From Chrysopilus asiliformis (taxonomy: Eukaryota > Arthropoda > Insecta > Diptera > Rhagionidae), in NCBI GenBank assembly GCA_964034945.1, contig OZ035960.1, positions 18,420,403 through 18,484,402 of the forward strand: 64,000 nucleotides of DNA, written 5' to 3'. Shown here piece by piece: positions 35,616-42,688 of the stretch. Made by a program: the position numbers and the translations under genes. The notes beneath the pieces were generated by a model. It searched no databases, had not been told where the DNA came from, and saw only the letters and a program-made list of their open reading frames with translations. Numbering within the stretch: position 1 is the first letter of the stretch; every line of letters begins with the position of its first letter.

Positions 35616-36877
35616 CCTCTCTCTCTTTTTCTCTCCCCCTCTCTCTCTCCCTCTCTCTCTCTCTCTCTCGGCACTACAACCGGTTTCTGGTCTTGGCCTG
35701 CCACAATGTTTCTCGCCAGAGGTCCCGGTCACGTGCCGATGTCATTCTCTTCGCGTCCTGGTCAACGCCGTTTTTCGATCTGAGGTTGGGTCTTCCTCGT
35801 CGCCTTGTTGTTAATAACTTACCGCAGAAGACTTTCCGAGCCGGGCCACTTTCACTCATTCGAGTGACATAACCACCCCACCGTAGTCTGTTGAGTCTTA
35901 TTAGCTTGACTATGGGCACGTCCTGATATCTCCCATAGACCTCGTCATTGTAGAGTCTCCGGAATCGCCCCCCCTCATGTATGGGGCCAAAGATCCTTCT
36001 GAGTATCTAATTAGGGATATACTAAACTATTTTTCGGGGAACTAAAATCTTAACATGATATCACTGCCTGAATATTGATTTCCCGGAATTTATATGTAAA
36101 TTCCACTGTTAATACGGTAAAGCAATATTAAGTTGGCGATGTGTCAACCACTAACGTAACGGTTGACATAAACGCTGCTCAACAAGGAAAAATTGTTACA
36201 AAACCCAGTTTGAAGAGGCCATGAAAAATTTTCTTCTTACATTTATTTTCAATAAAACAAACTATGAAAGCCTTATTAGAAAATTTAAAAAAAAATTCTC
36301 TTTTAGATTACGAATTATTGAAGTTGGTGGACCCATTTTCCACCGGGCTTTTAAGCTTCGATCTACCCTGTAGGAAGTACTGTCGTTTTATAGACACATC
36401 GACAATACATAGAAAAGGCATGATTTTATTTTATTTTTCAAAATTTGGACTCAATACTTCGGAGATGGGAAATGTTAGATATTTCACTAAAAAAAAAAGA
36501 ATTTAACATTTTTTTTATAATAAAATCACTAGATTGATCAAACTTTACTATAGATATTTATTACAATTTATTTATATATATATATATTCTATTCTCGTAA
36601 TACAGGACCAGAAGGATGCAATCTGTTTATCTACCATTTGCCACAGGAGTTTACTGACACAGATTTGGCATCGACTTTTCTTCCGTTTGGAAATGTGATT
36701 TCAGCCAAAGTGTTTATCGATAAGCAAACAAATCTATCAAAGTGCTTCGGGTTCGTGTCATTTGACAATCAGGAGTCAGCGCAGGCAGCTATAAAGGCAA
36801 TGCACGGATTTCAAATTGGTACGAAACGACTGAAAGTTCAACTAAAAAAGCCAAAAGACGCATCTAAGCCTTATTAG
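11590..36877 (+). CDS. bru2: CELF/Bruno family RNA-binding protein, 8 coding exons (bruno 2-like)
   Basis: CELF/Bruno proteins bind UGU-rich RNA and control alternative splicing, translation and mRNA decay. Joining 11590-11881, 13257-13339, 19010-19058, 26630-26808, 26982-27279, 27373-27540, 31820-31966 and 36606-36877 gives 1488 nt with no internal stop: 495 residues, normal for the family. RRM1 spans about residues 56-135 (RNP2 MFVGQV, RNP1 KGCCFVTF), RRM2 about 143-221 ([14 protein letters not shown]) and RRM3 about 411-486 ([14 protein letters not shown]). The divergent linker is Gln- and Ala-rich. The C-terminus [10 protein letters not shown] is typical. All introns are GT-AG. The motifs [16 protein letters not shown] and CCFVTF place it with CELF1/2, aret and bru2 rather than bru3; the linker ([21 protein letters not shown]) fits my memory of Drosophila bru2. 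The family call is firm; the exact orthologue is less sure. Confidence 0.85.
12170..12870 (+). mobile_element. GTCT-bearing element, family S copy 2
   Basis: Carries a long expanded tract (12261-12653) and a tail (CTCTACATTTTTTCTTTCAA, ACCGTTATCGAGGTATTTC) that matches 4930-5180 in order and wording. It lies in the first intron of the recognised gene model. Borders are approximate. Confidence 0.5.
12261..12653. repeat. TCTG / TTTCTGTC microsatellite, about 390 bp
   Basis: Long nearly pure run of TTTCTGTCTGTC units. It reads open in three frames as CLSF-type repeats, which are artefacts of the tandem unit. Confidence 0.95.
13257..13339 (+). CDS. bru2: bru2-like exon: second half of RRM1
   Basis: The acceptor TTCTGTTTTCAG ends at 13256 and the donor GGG|GTAAGT starts at 13340. 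The exon completes the split Gly and encodes [20 protein letters not shown] and then NVKTLVG: RNP1 of RRM1 plus the following helix. It ends in phase 0. At 83 nt it is too short for a 60-residue ORF filter, but the protein match to CELF1/2 is unmistakable. Confidence 0.92.
13340..16280. other. Intron, left part; no element recognised
   Basis: Intron between the two RRM1-encoding exons and the MHHPIQ exon. It contains a C-rich run at 14502-14512, a TA repeat near 14410 and several chance ORFs (14900-15700). No recognisable transposon or RNA. Confidence 0.4.
16285..16556. mobile_element. TA-flanked MITE with CACTCAGAAAAATG ends
   Basis: CACTCAGAAAAATG starts the element and its reverse complement ends it; TA flanks both sides (16283-16284, 16557-16558). 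The 272-bp interior is clearly more GC-rich than its surroundings. TA duplication suggests a Tc1/mariner-superfamily MITE. Confidence 0.75.
17404..18314 (-). mobile_element. Mariner-family transposon relic
   Basis: AAGGGTCTTTCAA at the left and its near reverse complement at the right form the inverted ends, each next to TA (17402-17403, 18315-18316). The body encodes a broken mariner transposase on the minus strand. The uninterrupted family N sequence near 60870 has a single TA at the matching point, which supports these borders. Confidence 0.85.
17530..18215 (-). pseudogene. Broken mariner transposase
   Basis: Mariner transposases cut and paste the element with a DDD catalytic triad. On the minus strand an N-terminal piece [15 protein letters not shown] (about 18210) resembles the DNA-binding start, then most of the N-terminal region is missing. 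The catalytic core includes WCEFWSGGI, the second Asp in [12 protein letters not shown] and the third Asp region [10 protein letters not shown] stop codon interrupts the frame just after RGGDVN, a further stop lies downstream near the C-terminus, and the segment that should hold the first Asp is disrupted. It cannot make an active enzyme. Confidence 0.85.
18361..20910. other. Intron flanks of the MHHPIQ exon; no element recognised
   Basis: Apart from the 49-nt exon at 19010 I see no gene or defined repeat. The stretch 19900-20450 is less AT-rich than its surroundings but has no recognisable content. Confidence 0.4.
19010..19058 (+). CDS. bru2: bru2-like exon: RRM1 end and RRM1-RRM2 linker
   Basis: A 49-nt exon after the acceptor TTTATTACAG and before the donor G|GTAAGT. 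It encodes [16 protein letters not shown] plus one base of a Glu codon. This stretch closes RRM1 and is among the most conserved parts of CELF1/2 proteins. It lies 5.7 kb after the previous exon, and the intron between them holds a mariner relic and a MITE. Confidence 0.92.
20920..21200 (-). mobile_element. Helitron-like remnant, family D-related
   Basis: It begins with the hairpin ACCCGTCGTTGCCGGGT, the reverse complement of the hairpin closing the element at 39665-39991, and contains GTTATTCTTACAGGATCTTT as in family D. Truncated, with no GTCT tract left. Confidence 0.45.
21382..21621. mobile_element. Pogo-like MITE with TA duplication
   Basis: The left end CAGTTAAACTCTAACTCGAA and right end TTCGAGTTAGAGGACTTTG then ACTG are inverted, each flanked by TA (21380-21381, 21622-21623). 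Further inverted copies of TTCGAGTTAGAGAAA lie inside. CAGT ends with TA duplications are typical of pogo-type elements. 240 bp, non-coding. Confidence 0.75.
21661..22320 (+). mobile_element. Family A element, copy 1 (GTCT tract 21795-21912)
   Basis: Family A layout: head TATACYCGTATKGTGAAACC, then TTTGTAACGCCAAGATC, a GTCY tetranucleotide tract, the core GAGCTAGAGRCTTGAAATTT, a palindromic GGGGGTACCCCC-like segment, and a tail ending TTTTGTTATGTTTTTTATA. Non-coding. The layout is that of dipteran mini-me elements. Confidence 0.85.
22760..22848. repeat. 89-bp direct repeat R, copy 1
   Basis: Nearly identical to 24732-24820, beginning GAGTGCATTTTTCCTTGAAA and ending CTATAATATTTCTCTA. The second copy directly abuts a family A element. 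Confidence 0.8.
22849..23690. other. Intron sequence left of the alternative first exon
   Basis: Transposon-free, with several GATCGAT-type words (23270-23600). A plausible location for a second promoter, but no element is identified. Confidence 0.3.
23696..23702 (+). promoter_or_regulatory. Possible TATA box for the alternative first exon
   Basis: TATAAAA sits about 173 bp upstream of the ATG at 23875, in a stretch free of recognisable transposons. TATA-like words are common in AT-rich DNA and I see no convincing initiator at the usual spacing, so this is weak. Confidence 0.2.
23875..24022 (+). CDS. bru2: Candidate alternative first coding exon of the bru2-like gene
   Basis: ATG at 23875 (A at -3) opens 49 codons plus one base, followed by the donor CCAG|GTATTC. 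The peptide starts [18 protein letters not shown] and ends NPSPYIVP; it is Ser/Asn/Pro-rich and not low-complexity. The leftover base (phase 1) is exactly what the exon at 26630 needs to rebuild its Glu codon, reading ...[12 protein letters not shown]. The result would be a 403-residue isoform with RRM2, linker and RRM3 but no RRM1. No acceptor-like tract lies directly upstream, and the frame is open leftward without another ATG, as expected of a first exon. Two short upstream ATGs (near 23753 and 23803) could form uORFs. The prediction rests on phase, position and composition; I do not recall this exon from another species. Confidence 0.6.
24340..24720. mobile_element. Foldback repeat, family Q copy 1
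   Basis: AAAAAACGTACTAAAAAGAAA near 24408 is mirrored by TTTCTTTTTAGTACATTTTTT near 24521, and GAAATAAAAGCGAGGTAAA appears again near 54311 in inverted form. The site TTTTTAGTACATTTTTTAA is the uninterrupted version of the insertion point at 54366. Borders uncertain. Confidence 0.5.
24732..24820. repeat. 89-bp direct repeat R, copy 2
   Basis: See the copy at 22760; only a few base differences. Confidence 0.8.
24831..25455 (+). mobile_element. Family A element, copy 2 (short GTCC tract)
   Basis: Same head, core and tail as the copy at 21661. The tetranucleotide tract is reduced to a few GTCC/GTCT units, showing the tract length varies independently of the body. A short internal duplication of CCCATACATCACAATCCGAT is present near 25150-25205. 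Confidence 0.8.
25456..26035. other. Intron sequence, no element recognised
   Basis: AT-rich intron between a family A copy and a family C copy; only chance ORFs. Confidence 0.4.
26041..26557 (-). mobile_element. Helitron-like element, family C copy 1
   Basis: Read on the minus strand it starts TCCTATAATATAATACGA, then TGTCTGTCTGTCTGC and ends in the hairpin CCGAGCATGGCTCGG followed by GTACT. A second, nearly identical copy lies at 47394-47893. A TC start, a 3' hairpin and no TIR are Helitron-like features; no helicase gene is present. Confidence 0.65.
26630..26808 (+). CDS. bru2: bru2-like exon: RRM2
   Basis: The acceptor TTTTGTTGCAG ends at 26629 and the donor AAA|GTAGTA starts at 26809. 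The exon encodes [20 protein letters not shown] through the RNP1 KGCAFVTF to AISAIK. The reading frame continues past the donor as a short intronic extension ([13 protein letters not shown]), which is not part of the protein. This exon is shared by the long and the predicted RRM1-less isoforms. Confidence 0.95.
26982..27279 (+). CDS. bru2: bru2-like exon: end of RRM2 and start of linker
   Basis: The acceptor TTGCCGTAG ends at 26981 (weak pyrimidine tract) and the donor AAG|GTAAAT starts at 27280. It begins [20 protein letters not shown], the conserved end of RRM2, then [15 protein letters not shown] and a Gln-rich linker. The preceding intron is only 173 bp. The exon ends in phase 1. Confidence 0.93.
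27373..27540 (+). CDS. bru2: bru2-like exon: Ala-rich linker
   Basis: A 93-bp intron separates this exon from the previous one. The acceptor is GTTGCAG and the donor TTAT|GTACGT. It encodes [16 protein letters not shown] and then alanine-rich sequence ending NAAALL. The final T combines with GG of the next exon as Trp, giving ALLWSDP, or with GT of the microexon at 28355 as Cys. Confidence 0.9.
27702..27848. mobile_element. Foldback MITE in a linker intron
   Basis: About 40-bp inverted arms that include AAAGTAGCTTAAGT flank a centre with CTGATCTGTATTTGCATTTC. It lies 160 bp after the donor at 27541. Non-coding. Confidence 0.7.
28043..28260. mobile_element. piggyBac-like MITE, family E copy 1
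   Basis: TTAA|CACGTTGGCTGCC at the left and GGCAGCCAACGTG|TTAA at the right. TTAA duplication is the hallmark of piggyBac insertion. The body matches 63401-63726 but lacks that copy's triple GTCGCACG palindromes. It sits 95 bp before the candidate microexon. Confidence 0.8.
28355..28381 (+). CDS. bru2: Candidate 27-nt cassette microexon in the linker
   Basis: It lies in the correct intron between the acceptor CCTTTTACTATCCAG and the donor ACAG|GTGAGAAG, both close to consensus. Its length is a multiple of three and its phase (1-1) matches the flanking exons at 27540 and 31820. Inclusion would replace the Trp codon by [10 protein letters not shown], adding nine residues (504 in total). Neural microexons with these properties are a known class. 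It lies about 95 bp after a piggyBac-like MITE. Confidence 0.55.
28692..29231. mobile_element. PIF/Harbinger-like MITE, family G copy 1
   Basis: TIR AGGTACCGCTCCACACGAGA at the left; ATGTGGACCGGCACCT at the right; TTA on both sides (28689-28691, 29232-29234). A 3-bp TWA duplication is typical of PIF/Harbinger elements. Interrupted at 28751 by another MITE. A second copy in inverted orientation is at 51163. Confidence 0.75.
28751..28913. mobile_element. PIF/Harbinger-like MITE, family H copy 1, nested in family G
   Basis: The ends CCCGGCCCTTACACGCG and CGCGTGTAAAGGCCGGG are inverted. TTA flanks both sides, whereas the other G copy has a single TTA at the same point (CTCGAGAGTTACTCGC on the element's strand). 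This gives the 3-bp target duplication directly. Second copy at 43806. Confidence 0.85.
29235..31635. other. Intron sequence with one hairpin; otherwise nothing recognised
   Basis: Apart from the hairpin at 29496 no repeat or coding signal is seen. Consensus-like exons were not found by eye. Confidence 0.35.
29496..29560. repeat. 20-bp perfect inverted repeat
   Basis: AGCACGAAGAAAAACTGTCA is repeated in perfect inverted form at 29541-29560 with a 25-base loop. In the transcript this would be a strong stem. Confidence 0.85.
31638..31722. repeat. Foldback repeat, family F copy 1
   Basis: The arms GGTGTATGCCACGTATCTGC and GGCAGATACGTGCCATACAC form a nearly perfect stem around ACTAAACAACATACACTTCT. 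A diverged copy with weaker pairing is at 43553. It lies about 100 bp before the exon at 31820. Confidence 0.8.
31820..31966 (+). CDS. bru2: bru2-like exon: end of linker
   Basis: The acceptor TTCTATTCACAG ends at 31819 and the donor G|GTAAAT starts at 31967. It encodes [18 protein letters not shown] and an alanine run ending AAGKQIEG. The split Gly joins the last exon as [13 protein letters not shown], a junction typical of CELF proteins. Confidence 0.93.
31967..33160. other. Intron with a divergent family A tail
   Basis: 32440-32620 carries the family A tail phrases (GAAAACGGTACCTC, TTCTACACAACTCTTCCATA) in + orientation, heavily mutated. The stretch 33050-33140 resembles 44330-44400 and 48700-48770 (words around CGGGACAACAT). 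Otherwise unassigned. Confidence 0.35.
33161..33828 (+). mobile_element. Family A element, copy 3 (GTCY tract 33282-33438)
   Basis: Complete head, tract, core, palindrome GGGGGGTACCCCCC and tail as in the other copies. ORFs across the tract on both strands are tandem-repeat artefacts. Confidence 0.9.
33829..35379. other. Intron sequence, no element recognised
   Basis: Contains a CA-rich stretch at 34470-34505. No transposon or exon recognised. Confidence 0.4.
35380..35669. repeat. (CT)n microsatellite, 290 bp
   Basis: Imperfect TCTCTC run. It directly abuts the 3' end of the retrotransposon fragment at 35670, read as GA on the element's strand. The Leu/Ser and Arg/Glu ORFs over it are artefacts. 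Confidence 0.95.
35670..36003 (-). pseudogene. 3' end of an RTE-like non-LTR retrotransposon, 5' truncated
   Basis: On the minus strand the sequence reads RIFGPIHEG, then [37 protein letters not shown] and [16 protein letters not shown] before a stop. This is the familiar C-terminal tail after the reverse transcriptase of RTE-like elements. A one-base loss in a run of G (about 35973-35978) shifts the frame near its start. No RT motifs remain. It ends at a GA repeat; RTE-type elements commonly end in short tandem repeats. Confidence 0.8.
36004..36605. other. Intron before the last coding exon
   Basis: AT-rich, with a short TA repeat and the acceptor polypyrimidine region near 36590-36605. No repeat family recognised. 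Confidence 0.4.
36606..36877 (+). CDS. bru2: bru2-like last coding exon: RRM3 and stop
   Basis: The acceptor CTCGTAATACAG ends at 36605. The exon encodes [18 protein letters not shown]1 KCFGFVSF and the C-terminus [10 protein letters not shown], with TAG at 36875-36877. RRM3 is the most conserved CELF domain. The stop codon forms the last bases of a perfect donor context, TAG|GTAAAT, so the coding region may end exactly at an exon boundary. Confidence 0.95.
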
Positions 36878-38340
36878 GTAAATACTAACCTCTATAATAG
36901 CCATCAATGTTTATTTTTTTTAAAAAAAGCGCTAAGTGTTTTTTTTTTGTTTTAAAGCAAAAACACAAAACAATTTACGAGAAAAATTACACCTATTGCT
37001 GTTGCAAATGGGTTTTCGCTTCATAATTTAAATTAGAAATTGAATTTCTTCTTTTTAGTTTTTGGATTTTTTTTATTTTAAAAAAAGCTTATTTTTAATG
37101 AATTTAAGTACTTATTTTACTGTTCTTTGTAACATAGAAATAGTTTAACTTTTGTTCTTTGTAACTGTAAAATAAGAAATGCTTTTCTCTCTATTCATTT
37201 TTGTTAATATAGTGCCATTATTTGTTAAAAGTAGAATTTTTTTTAATGTGAAACAAACAACCGAAAAATGTTGCAGTGTTTTGTATAACACAAATTGCCT
37301 TTTGTGAACTATTTTAAATACGATATTTGAAAAATATCTCTTTTTTTCTCTACTATTATGTTAACCGTTGTTTTTCTTCTTCATTTTAAATGTTCTACTT
37401 AAAGTTCACCACTATAATAATTACGATATAAATACATGGCTTTTCTGATGAATATGTTTAAATAGTTTTAAAAATGTTTTACAACAATCAAATGTTAATT
37501 TTCTTGTTCTATAATTTTTTTAGATTATAATATCTTTCACTGTAATTCTGTAACTTCTTTAAAACATTTTATGAATTAAGGTTTTTTCTGAATTTCTTTT
37601 AGTTTGTTACAGAAAAGAGTTTGCAAAGTTGACAAAATTGAATTTTTTCTCTAATTTTCTGTATAATTTTTTTTTAAAAATTAGATAAAGCTTTTTGAAG
37701 TATCATAACTGAATTTTGAAAAACGAAACTATAAATTTTACTTAAATTTTTATTTTGTTTAACAAATTGTTTTCTTTTAAATGTTTATTTTTGGCATAAA
37801 GATACACGAAAATTGTTATCTTTTTTTTGTGAAGTATTTAAAATTCTATGGGCTGATTAAAAAGCGTAGTATATGGATTTGTTTTTGCAAAATCTTTTTG
37901 TTTAATACTGGTTCTGTAATTTGTTTTACTTAATTTTGTTTAGGCAAAAAAAAATTAATTGAAGTCACCTAATTTGAAGAGTTGTCCGCATACCTAAAAC
38001 TGTAGATTTCTGTAAAAATATTTTTATTTTATGAAATTTATGTTATGAATTCAATATGAATATGATACAGCTTTCAATATAATTTTCTATTTTTCATTGA
38101 AATTGCTTTTGTGTTTCTTTTTTTAAATTCATTTTTTGTGTTTTCAGTGTTTTTTTGTGTTTTTTGTTAAACATTTAAGTCGTGATTTTTAATCTGTAAA
38201 AAATGTTATTTTATATATTTTAAAAAAAGCCTGAAAAATCAACTTTATGGTCTATAAAATTTATTAAGCGTGTTTTTGCTGTAAATACGTACCATAAATA
38301 TGTTTGGTTCAATAATTTCTTCAATGCAATGTACCGTTTT
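36878..38340 (+). other. Probable proximal 3' UTR, U- and UGU-rich
   Basis: About 1.4 kb after the stop holds no transposon and is extremely T-rich, with UGU-rich runs near 38110-38170 such as TGTTTTTTTGTGTTTTTTG. I find no canonical AATAAA here. Either the transcript runs on, or the donor at 36878 is used; one possible acceptor is TTTTTGTGTTTTCAG at 38147. UGU-rich RNA is what CELF proteins bind, so autoregulation is conceivable. Confidence 0.5.
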
Positions 38341-38995
38341 TGAGAAAATCGCTAAAAATGATTTCGTTTGTATTGGGGAGGGGCGAAGGAGTAGTTAAAT
38401 GTGGCCCGTTTACGAGCACGACCTTTCATTTCAGGAAAAAAAAATCGGTTGTGCCAAATTTCAGGTCTCTACCTCAATTCGTTGTCAAGTGTCCACTGAC
38501 AGACAGAGAAACTGTCAAACGGACGGACAGATGGACGGACAGACAGGCGGACAGACAGACGAACAGACAGATGGACGGACAGACAGACGGACATACAGAC
38601 CGACAAATAGACGGACAGACAGACAGACAGACAGACGGATAGACAGAAAGACGGACGGACAGACAGACTGACGGACGTACAAACAGACGGACGGACAGAT
38701 AGACGGACAGACGGACAGACAGACGGACAGACGGTCAGACGGACAGACGGTCAGACGGACATACGGACATACGAACATACGGACATACGGAGATAAAAGG
38801 AAAGACAAACAGACGGACATACTGACATACGGACATACGGGCATACGGACATACGGACATACGGACATACGGACATACGGACATACGGACATACGGACAG
38901 ACAGACAGACGGACAGACAGACATAAAGATGGACATACAGACGGACAGAAAGATGGACAGACAGACGGATATGAAAAATCAATTCAAGTCATCAT
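38290..38995 (-). mobile_element. Divergent family A-type element with long ACGG/ACAG tract
   Basis: In minus orientation the order matches family A: head with CATCAGCGTGTTTTATGATG, tract, core GGTAGAGACCTGAAATTTGG, then tail with TTCGTTTGTATTGGGG mirrored on the + strand. Sequence is well diverged from the other copies. Confidence 0.6.
38515..38966. repeat. Tetranucleotide microsatellite (ACGG/ACAG/ACAT), 450 bp
   Basis: Mixed runs of GGAC, AGAC and ATAC units with patchy homogenised blocks, including seven or more CGGACATA units at 38820-38890. ORFs here are artefacts. Confidence 0.95.
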
Positions 38996-39083
38996 AAAAC
39001 ACGCTGATGTTATTCATTATTTTTTGCCCGAAGATTGGTTCTATGCATTACAAAATATTTTAAACAAACCTTATTATACTGTT

Positions 39084-39655
39084 TATACCCGTATGGTGAA
39101 ACCAAAGGGTATATTAACTTTGCCTTACCGTTTGTAACGCCAAGATCCCGTCATCACACACAAAAATGAATTACACCAGTGTGTTTAGAATGATAAAAAA
39201 AATTGAATTTTGCATGTCCGTCCGTCTGTCCGTCTGTTTGTCCGTCTGTCCGTCCGTCTGTGGCGCGGATTGCGGGCGCACGGATTGAGCTAGAGACTTG
39301 AAATTTTGCACAGATCCGCTTTTCGTAAAATGTGAGGCTAAGTTCGTTAATGGGCAAAAATGGACCATTAGGGGGGGTACCCCCCATACGAACGAAATCG
39401 TTTTTTGCGAATATCTCAAAAACGGTACATGTTATCAAAAAAGTGCAAGAATAAAAGTTATTTAGGATATGATTCTACATAAAACTCCCATACATCAAAA
39501 TCCGATTGGAATAAATTTTAAAAAATCTTATTGGAAAGTTTGACTTCAAAGTGTAAATTTGGTACAACTGTTCGAATTTTGATACGAATATCACCATACG
39601 GGTCTCCAATGATTGCCAGATTGGCAATTATAGCTTTTGTTATGTTTTTATATAG
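39084..39655 (+). mobile_element. Family A element, copy 4
   Basis: Full layout with a short GTCY tract (39218-39262). A Helitron-like element follows it directly at 39665. Confidence 0.88.
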
Positions 39656-39664
39656 TTTTAACAT

Positions 39665-39700
39665 ATCATAGTAATATAGTAATATGTAAAAATGAGTTGG

Positions 39701-39732
<32 letters not shown>

Positions 39733-39991
39733 AGTCGGTCTGTCTGTCTGTTCCTCTTTCACGCAAAAACGGCTGAACCGATTGACTTGAAATTTGGCAT
39801 GAGTATCTGTGGTAGTTCTGGTTCCAACATAGGCTTACGGAAAAGTATCGCGAAGGGTGGGGGAGTAAGGGGGATGTTACTCTTTCGCGGGAAACTACTG
39901 AACCGATTGGCCTGAAGTTTAGCTCCAACATAGACCATCAAACAAAAAATTGAAAAAACTTAACCCGGCAACGACGGGTATGCAAGCTAGT
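39665..39991 (+). mobile_element. Helitron-like element, family B copy 1
   Basis: TGTCTGTCTGTCTG tract, core GAACCGATTGACTTGAAATT, and a 3' end made of the hairpin ACCCGGCAACGACGGGT followed by GCTAGT. Helitrons end in a hairpin plus CTRR, inserting next to T. Non-autonomous; no Rep/helicase. Confidence 0.7.
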
Positions 39992-42060
39992 AGGGTATAA
40001 AAATTTAAAATCACCGCTTTAAACGGCAAAAAAAATTCACGAAATTTTTATTTTTTTTTAGTTTTTTTTTAAAAAAACTGTTCTTTTTTTTGCCGGAAAT
40101 GAAAGATGGCACGGTTTTCTCGAACCATTTTTTTTAGCAAATCGATAAAAAAAACTCAAGTGAATGAATCTTAGGCAAAAAAAGCTTAACCTTGCCTGCT
40201 TTCAAACGAATTAATCAAGAAACGGTGTGTCCTTGAGTTGAAATTTCGGATCGTGTCTTCATAGTGAAGAAGCTAGAAAAAAAAGACAATTTTTTTTATA
40301 AATCATGTGTTTTCCTTGCCAGGCCCCGAAGCGTTGTCCCAGTTCCCGAAAATTTATTTCATTCGGATATGTTTAAAATCACTCATTTCAATTTCAATGT
40401 TTTTTATTTCAATTCAAAATATAAACACTGATTTAAATTATTTTGCTTTTATACTTCCATTAGAAAATAATTGATTTGACCTTTAATGGAACTTTCTATT
40501 TCCCTATTTTATGAGCATTAATTCTTATCTATAAAAAACCATAAAATTCCCTCATAAAACTGATTTTAGAAGGCATGAATTTGCCAAGTTTTTACAAGAG
40601 ACATTTTATCATTAAAAATCCATTTGTTGAGTATTTTTTTAGATTTTTTTTCTTGCAAATTTCAATTGCATTTTAAAGATAAGTTACTTGTTATAGCTTT
40701 AATACTTAGGAGTATCGAATGTTTCAAGAAGGGACATTTACTGCACATCAAATTAATTGCAAAATTTTCATCATCGATTTAATTATAATCATTAACATTG
40801 ATTATCGTCATCGTCATCGTCTCTGTGGATCATTTTTGTGTGTTAAGTCGCGAGCCATACATTTTTTTATGTTTGTATTTGATGAGGAGTTTATGAAAAT
40901 GTAATAAATATGCAAAGCATAGCCGCATATCAGCAAACATTTCCGATCTATTCATTTGGTAATTCTAATGTCCAGACGATGTTTATAACAGACCAGGCCA
41001 GACCTTTTGATATCAACTTTCATCAGTCCGTTTATTTGACGGAATTACTTTTCATATCCCGAATGTTGCATATATGATCGTTTTGGAGAATTGCAACCCC
41101 CTAAGCATCAACCCTAGTGCCAGGCATTTCATTTATTCTAAGTTTTGAGGCCACCCGCTCGTAATACAATATTCTATGTTTGCTGAAAACAGAATTTGTG
41201 GAAATTTAATTATAGCCCAAGGAGTAATAATCGAATTGCTTTATGCTGGGGATGCCGTACGGTTTGTTTGGGACGATGAGACGCGAACATCACCATCAAG
41301 GTATTCAATTTCATCCTTTCCGGATTCAAATACAACTACTACGAATATACTAAATGTTATAAATATAGTATGTGCAATGAAATGCGTAGCCATGGACAGT
41401 TGGTGCATGATGTCGAGATGTTTGTCAATGTATTTGATATTAATTTTATGTTTTTGAGATATGATGCGGCCAGCCAGAAGCTTTGGACAGTTTTCCCAAT
41501 ATTAAATTCATGTAATCCATCTGAATTGCTGAATTCAAATTAACAACAGAGTATCATTCTCTATCACAATTCATATGCGATATGTTTCATTCAATTTCAC
41601 TATAAAATTCAGTACAATATAACATAATGTCTATCAAAATGCATCAAATGCAAAGTGTATATTGATAATAATTGAAGTCAGATCAAATTTAAAATAATCC
41701 CGATATTTTCGAAAATGAATATTTTTCCTGCAAATCATATTTGGAAATTTGAAGCAATATGGTCGCCATTATCTAGCGTTTTTATCCAAGTCAAATTTTA
41801 TATTAAAAATATCCCCCATACGAGTATGGTGTTTATAAACGAGACTTAAGATTTGAAATGACTTCTCCACACATCAAAATCCAATTAAATCAAACATACA
41901 CTTGATTTAAAACCACTTAGCCGATTAAACTAAAATAGTTCCGCTTGTTTTTTGAGGAAACGAGCTCGCGATGGAGGGGGAAATTCACCACATATTTTAT
42001 GTACCAGATACCGATTTTTGTCCTTCATCGCGTCGTGTTTCAATAACGAATTTTTATTTT
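39992..42060. other. No gene recognised
   Basis: AT-rich sequence downstream of the last coding exon. ORFs at 41176-41457 and elsewhere look random. A distant family A trace (CCCCCATACGAGTATGG) is near 41815. Confidence 0.4.
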
Positions 42061-42594
42061 AAAACATAACAAAAGCTATAATTGCCAATCTGGCAATAAT
42101 TGGAGACCCGTATGGTGATATTCGGATCAAAACTCGAACAAAATTCCACTTTGAAGTCAAACTTTTCAATAAGATTTTTTTAAAATTTATTCCAATCGGA
42201 TTTTGATGTATGGGAGTTTTATGTAGAATCATATCCTAAATAACTTTTGTTCTTGCACTTCTTTGATAAGATGCGCCGTTTTTGAGATATTCGCAAAAAT
42301 CGTTTTCGTTCGTATGGGGGGTACCCCCCTAATGATCAATTTTTGTCCATGAACGAACTTAGCCTCGCTTTTTACGAAAAACGGATCTGTGCAAAATTTC
42401 AAGTCTCTAGCTCAATTAATTAACCAGTGCGCTCGCAATCCTCGCCACAGACGGACGGACATGCAAAATTCAATTTTTTTTTATCATTCTAAACACACTG
42501 GTTAATTAATTTTTGTGTGTGTTGACGGAATCTTGGCGTTACAAACGGTAAGGCAAAGTTAATATACCCTTTGGTTTCACCATACGGGTATAAA
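42061..42594 (-). mobile_element. Family A element, copy 5, inverted
   Basis: Complete family A layout read on the minus strand. The GTCY tract is reduced to about two units, a near-minimal allele beside copies with more than 100 bp of tract. Confidence 0.88.
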
Positions 42595-42688
42595 AAGCAA
42601 CGAAGTGCAGTCGACACAAATAAAGAAGAGGCTTACAGCGACTTTTAAGTTCTTAACACGGTATTATTATCTTTTTTTTCTTTTTCAG

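Noticed and set aside
35179..35872. Long Leu/Ser and Arg/Glu ORFs over 35380-35669
   Set aside because: They read a CT/GA microsatellite; only the part from 35670 on the minus strand is a real (retrotransposon) coding remnant.
38515..38966. CRISPR-like array
   Set aside because: Contiguous 4-bp units with no spacers, in an insect genome.
38340..38982. Thr/Asp-Arg-Gln and Cys-Pro-Ser-Val ORFs
   Set aside because: Products of the ACGG/ACAG tetranucleotide tract on both strands.
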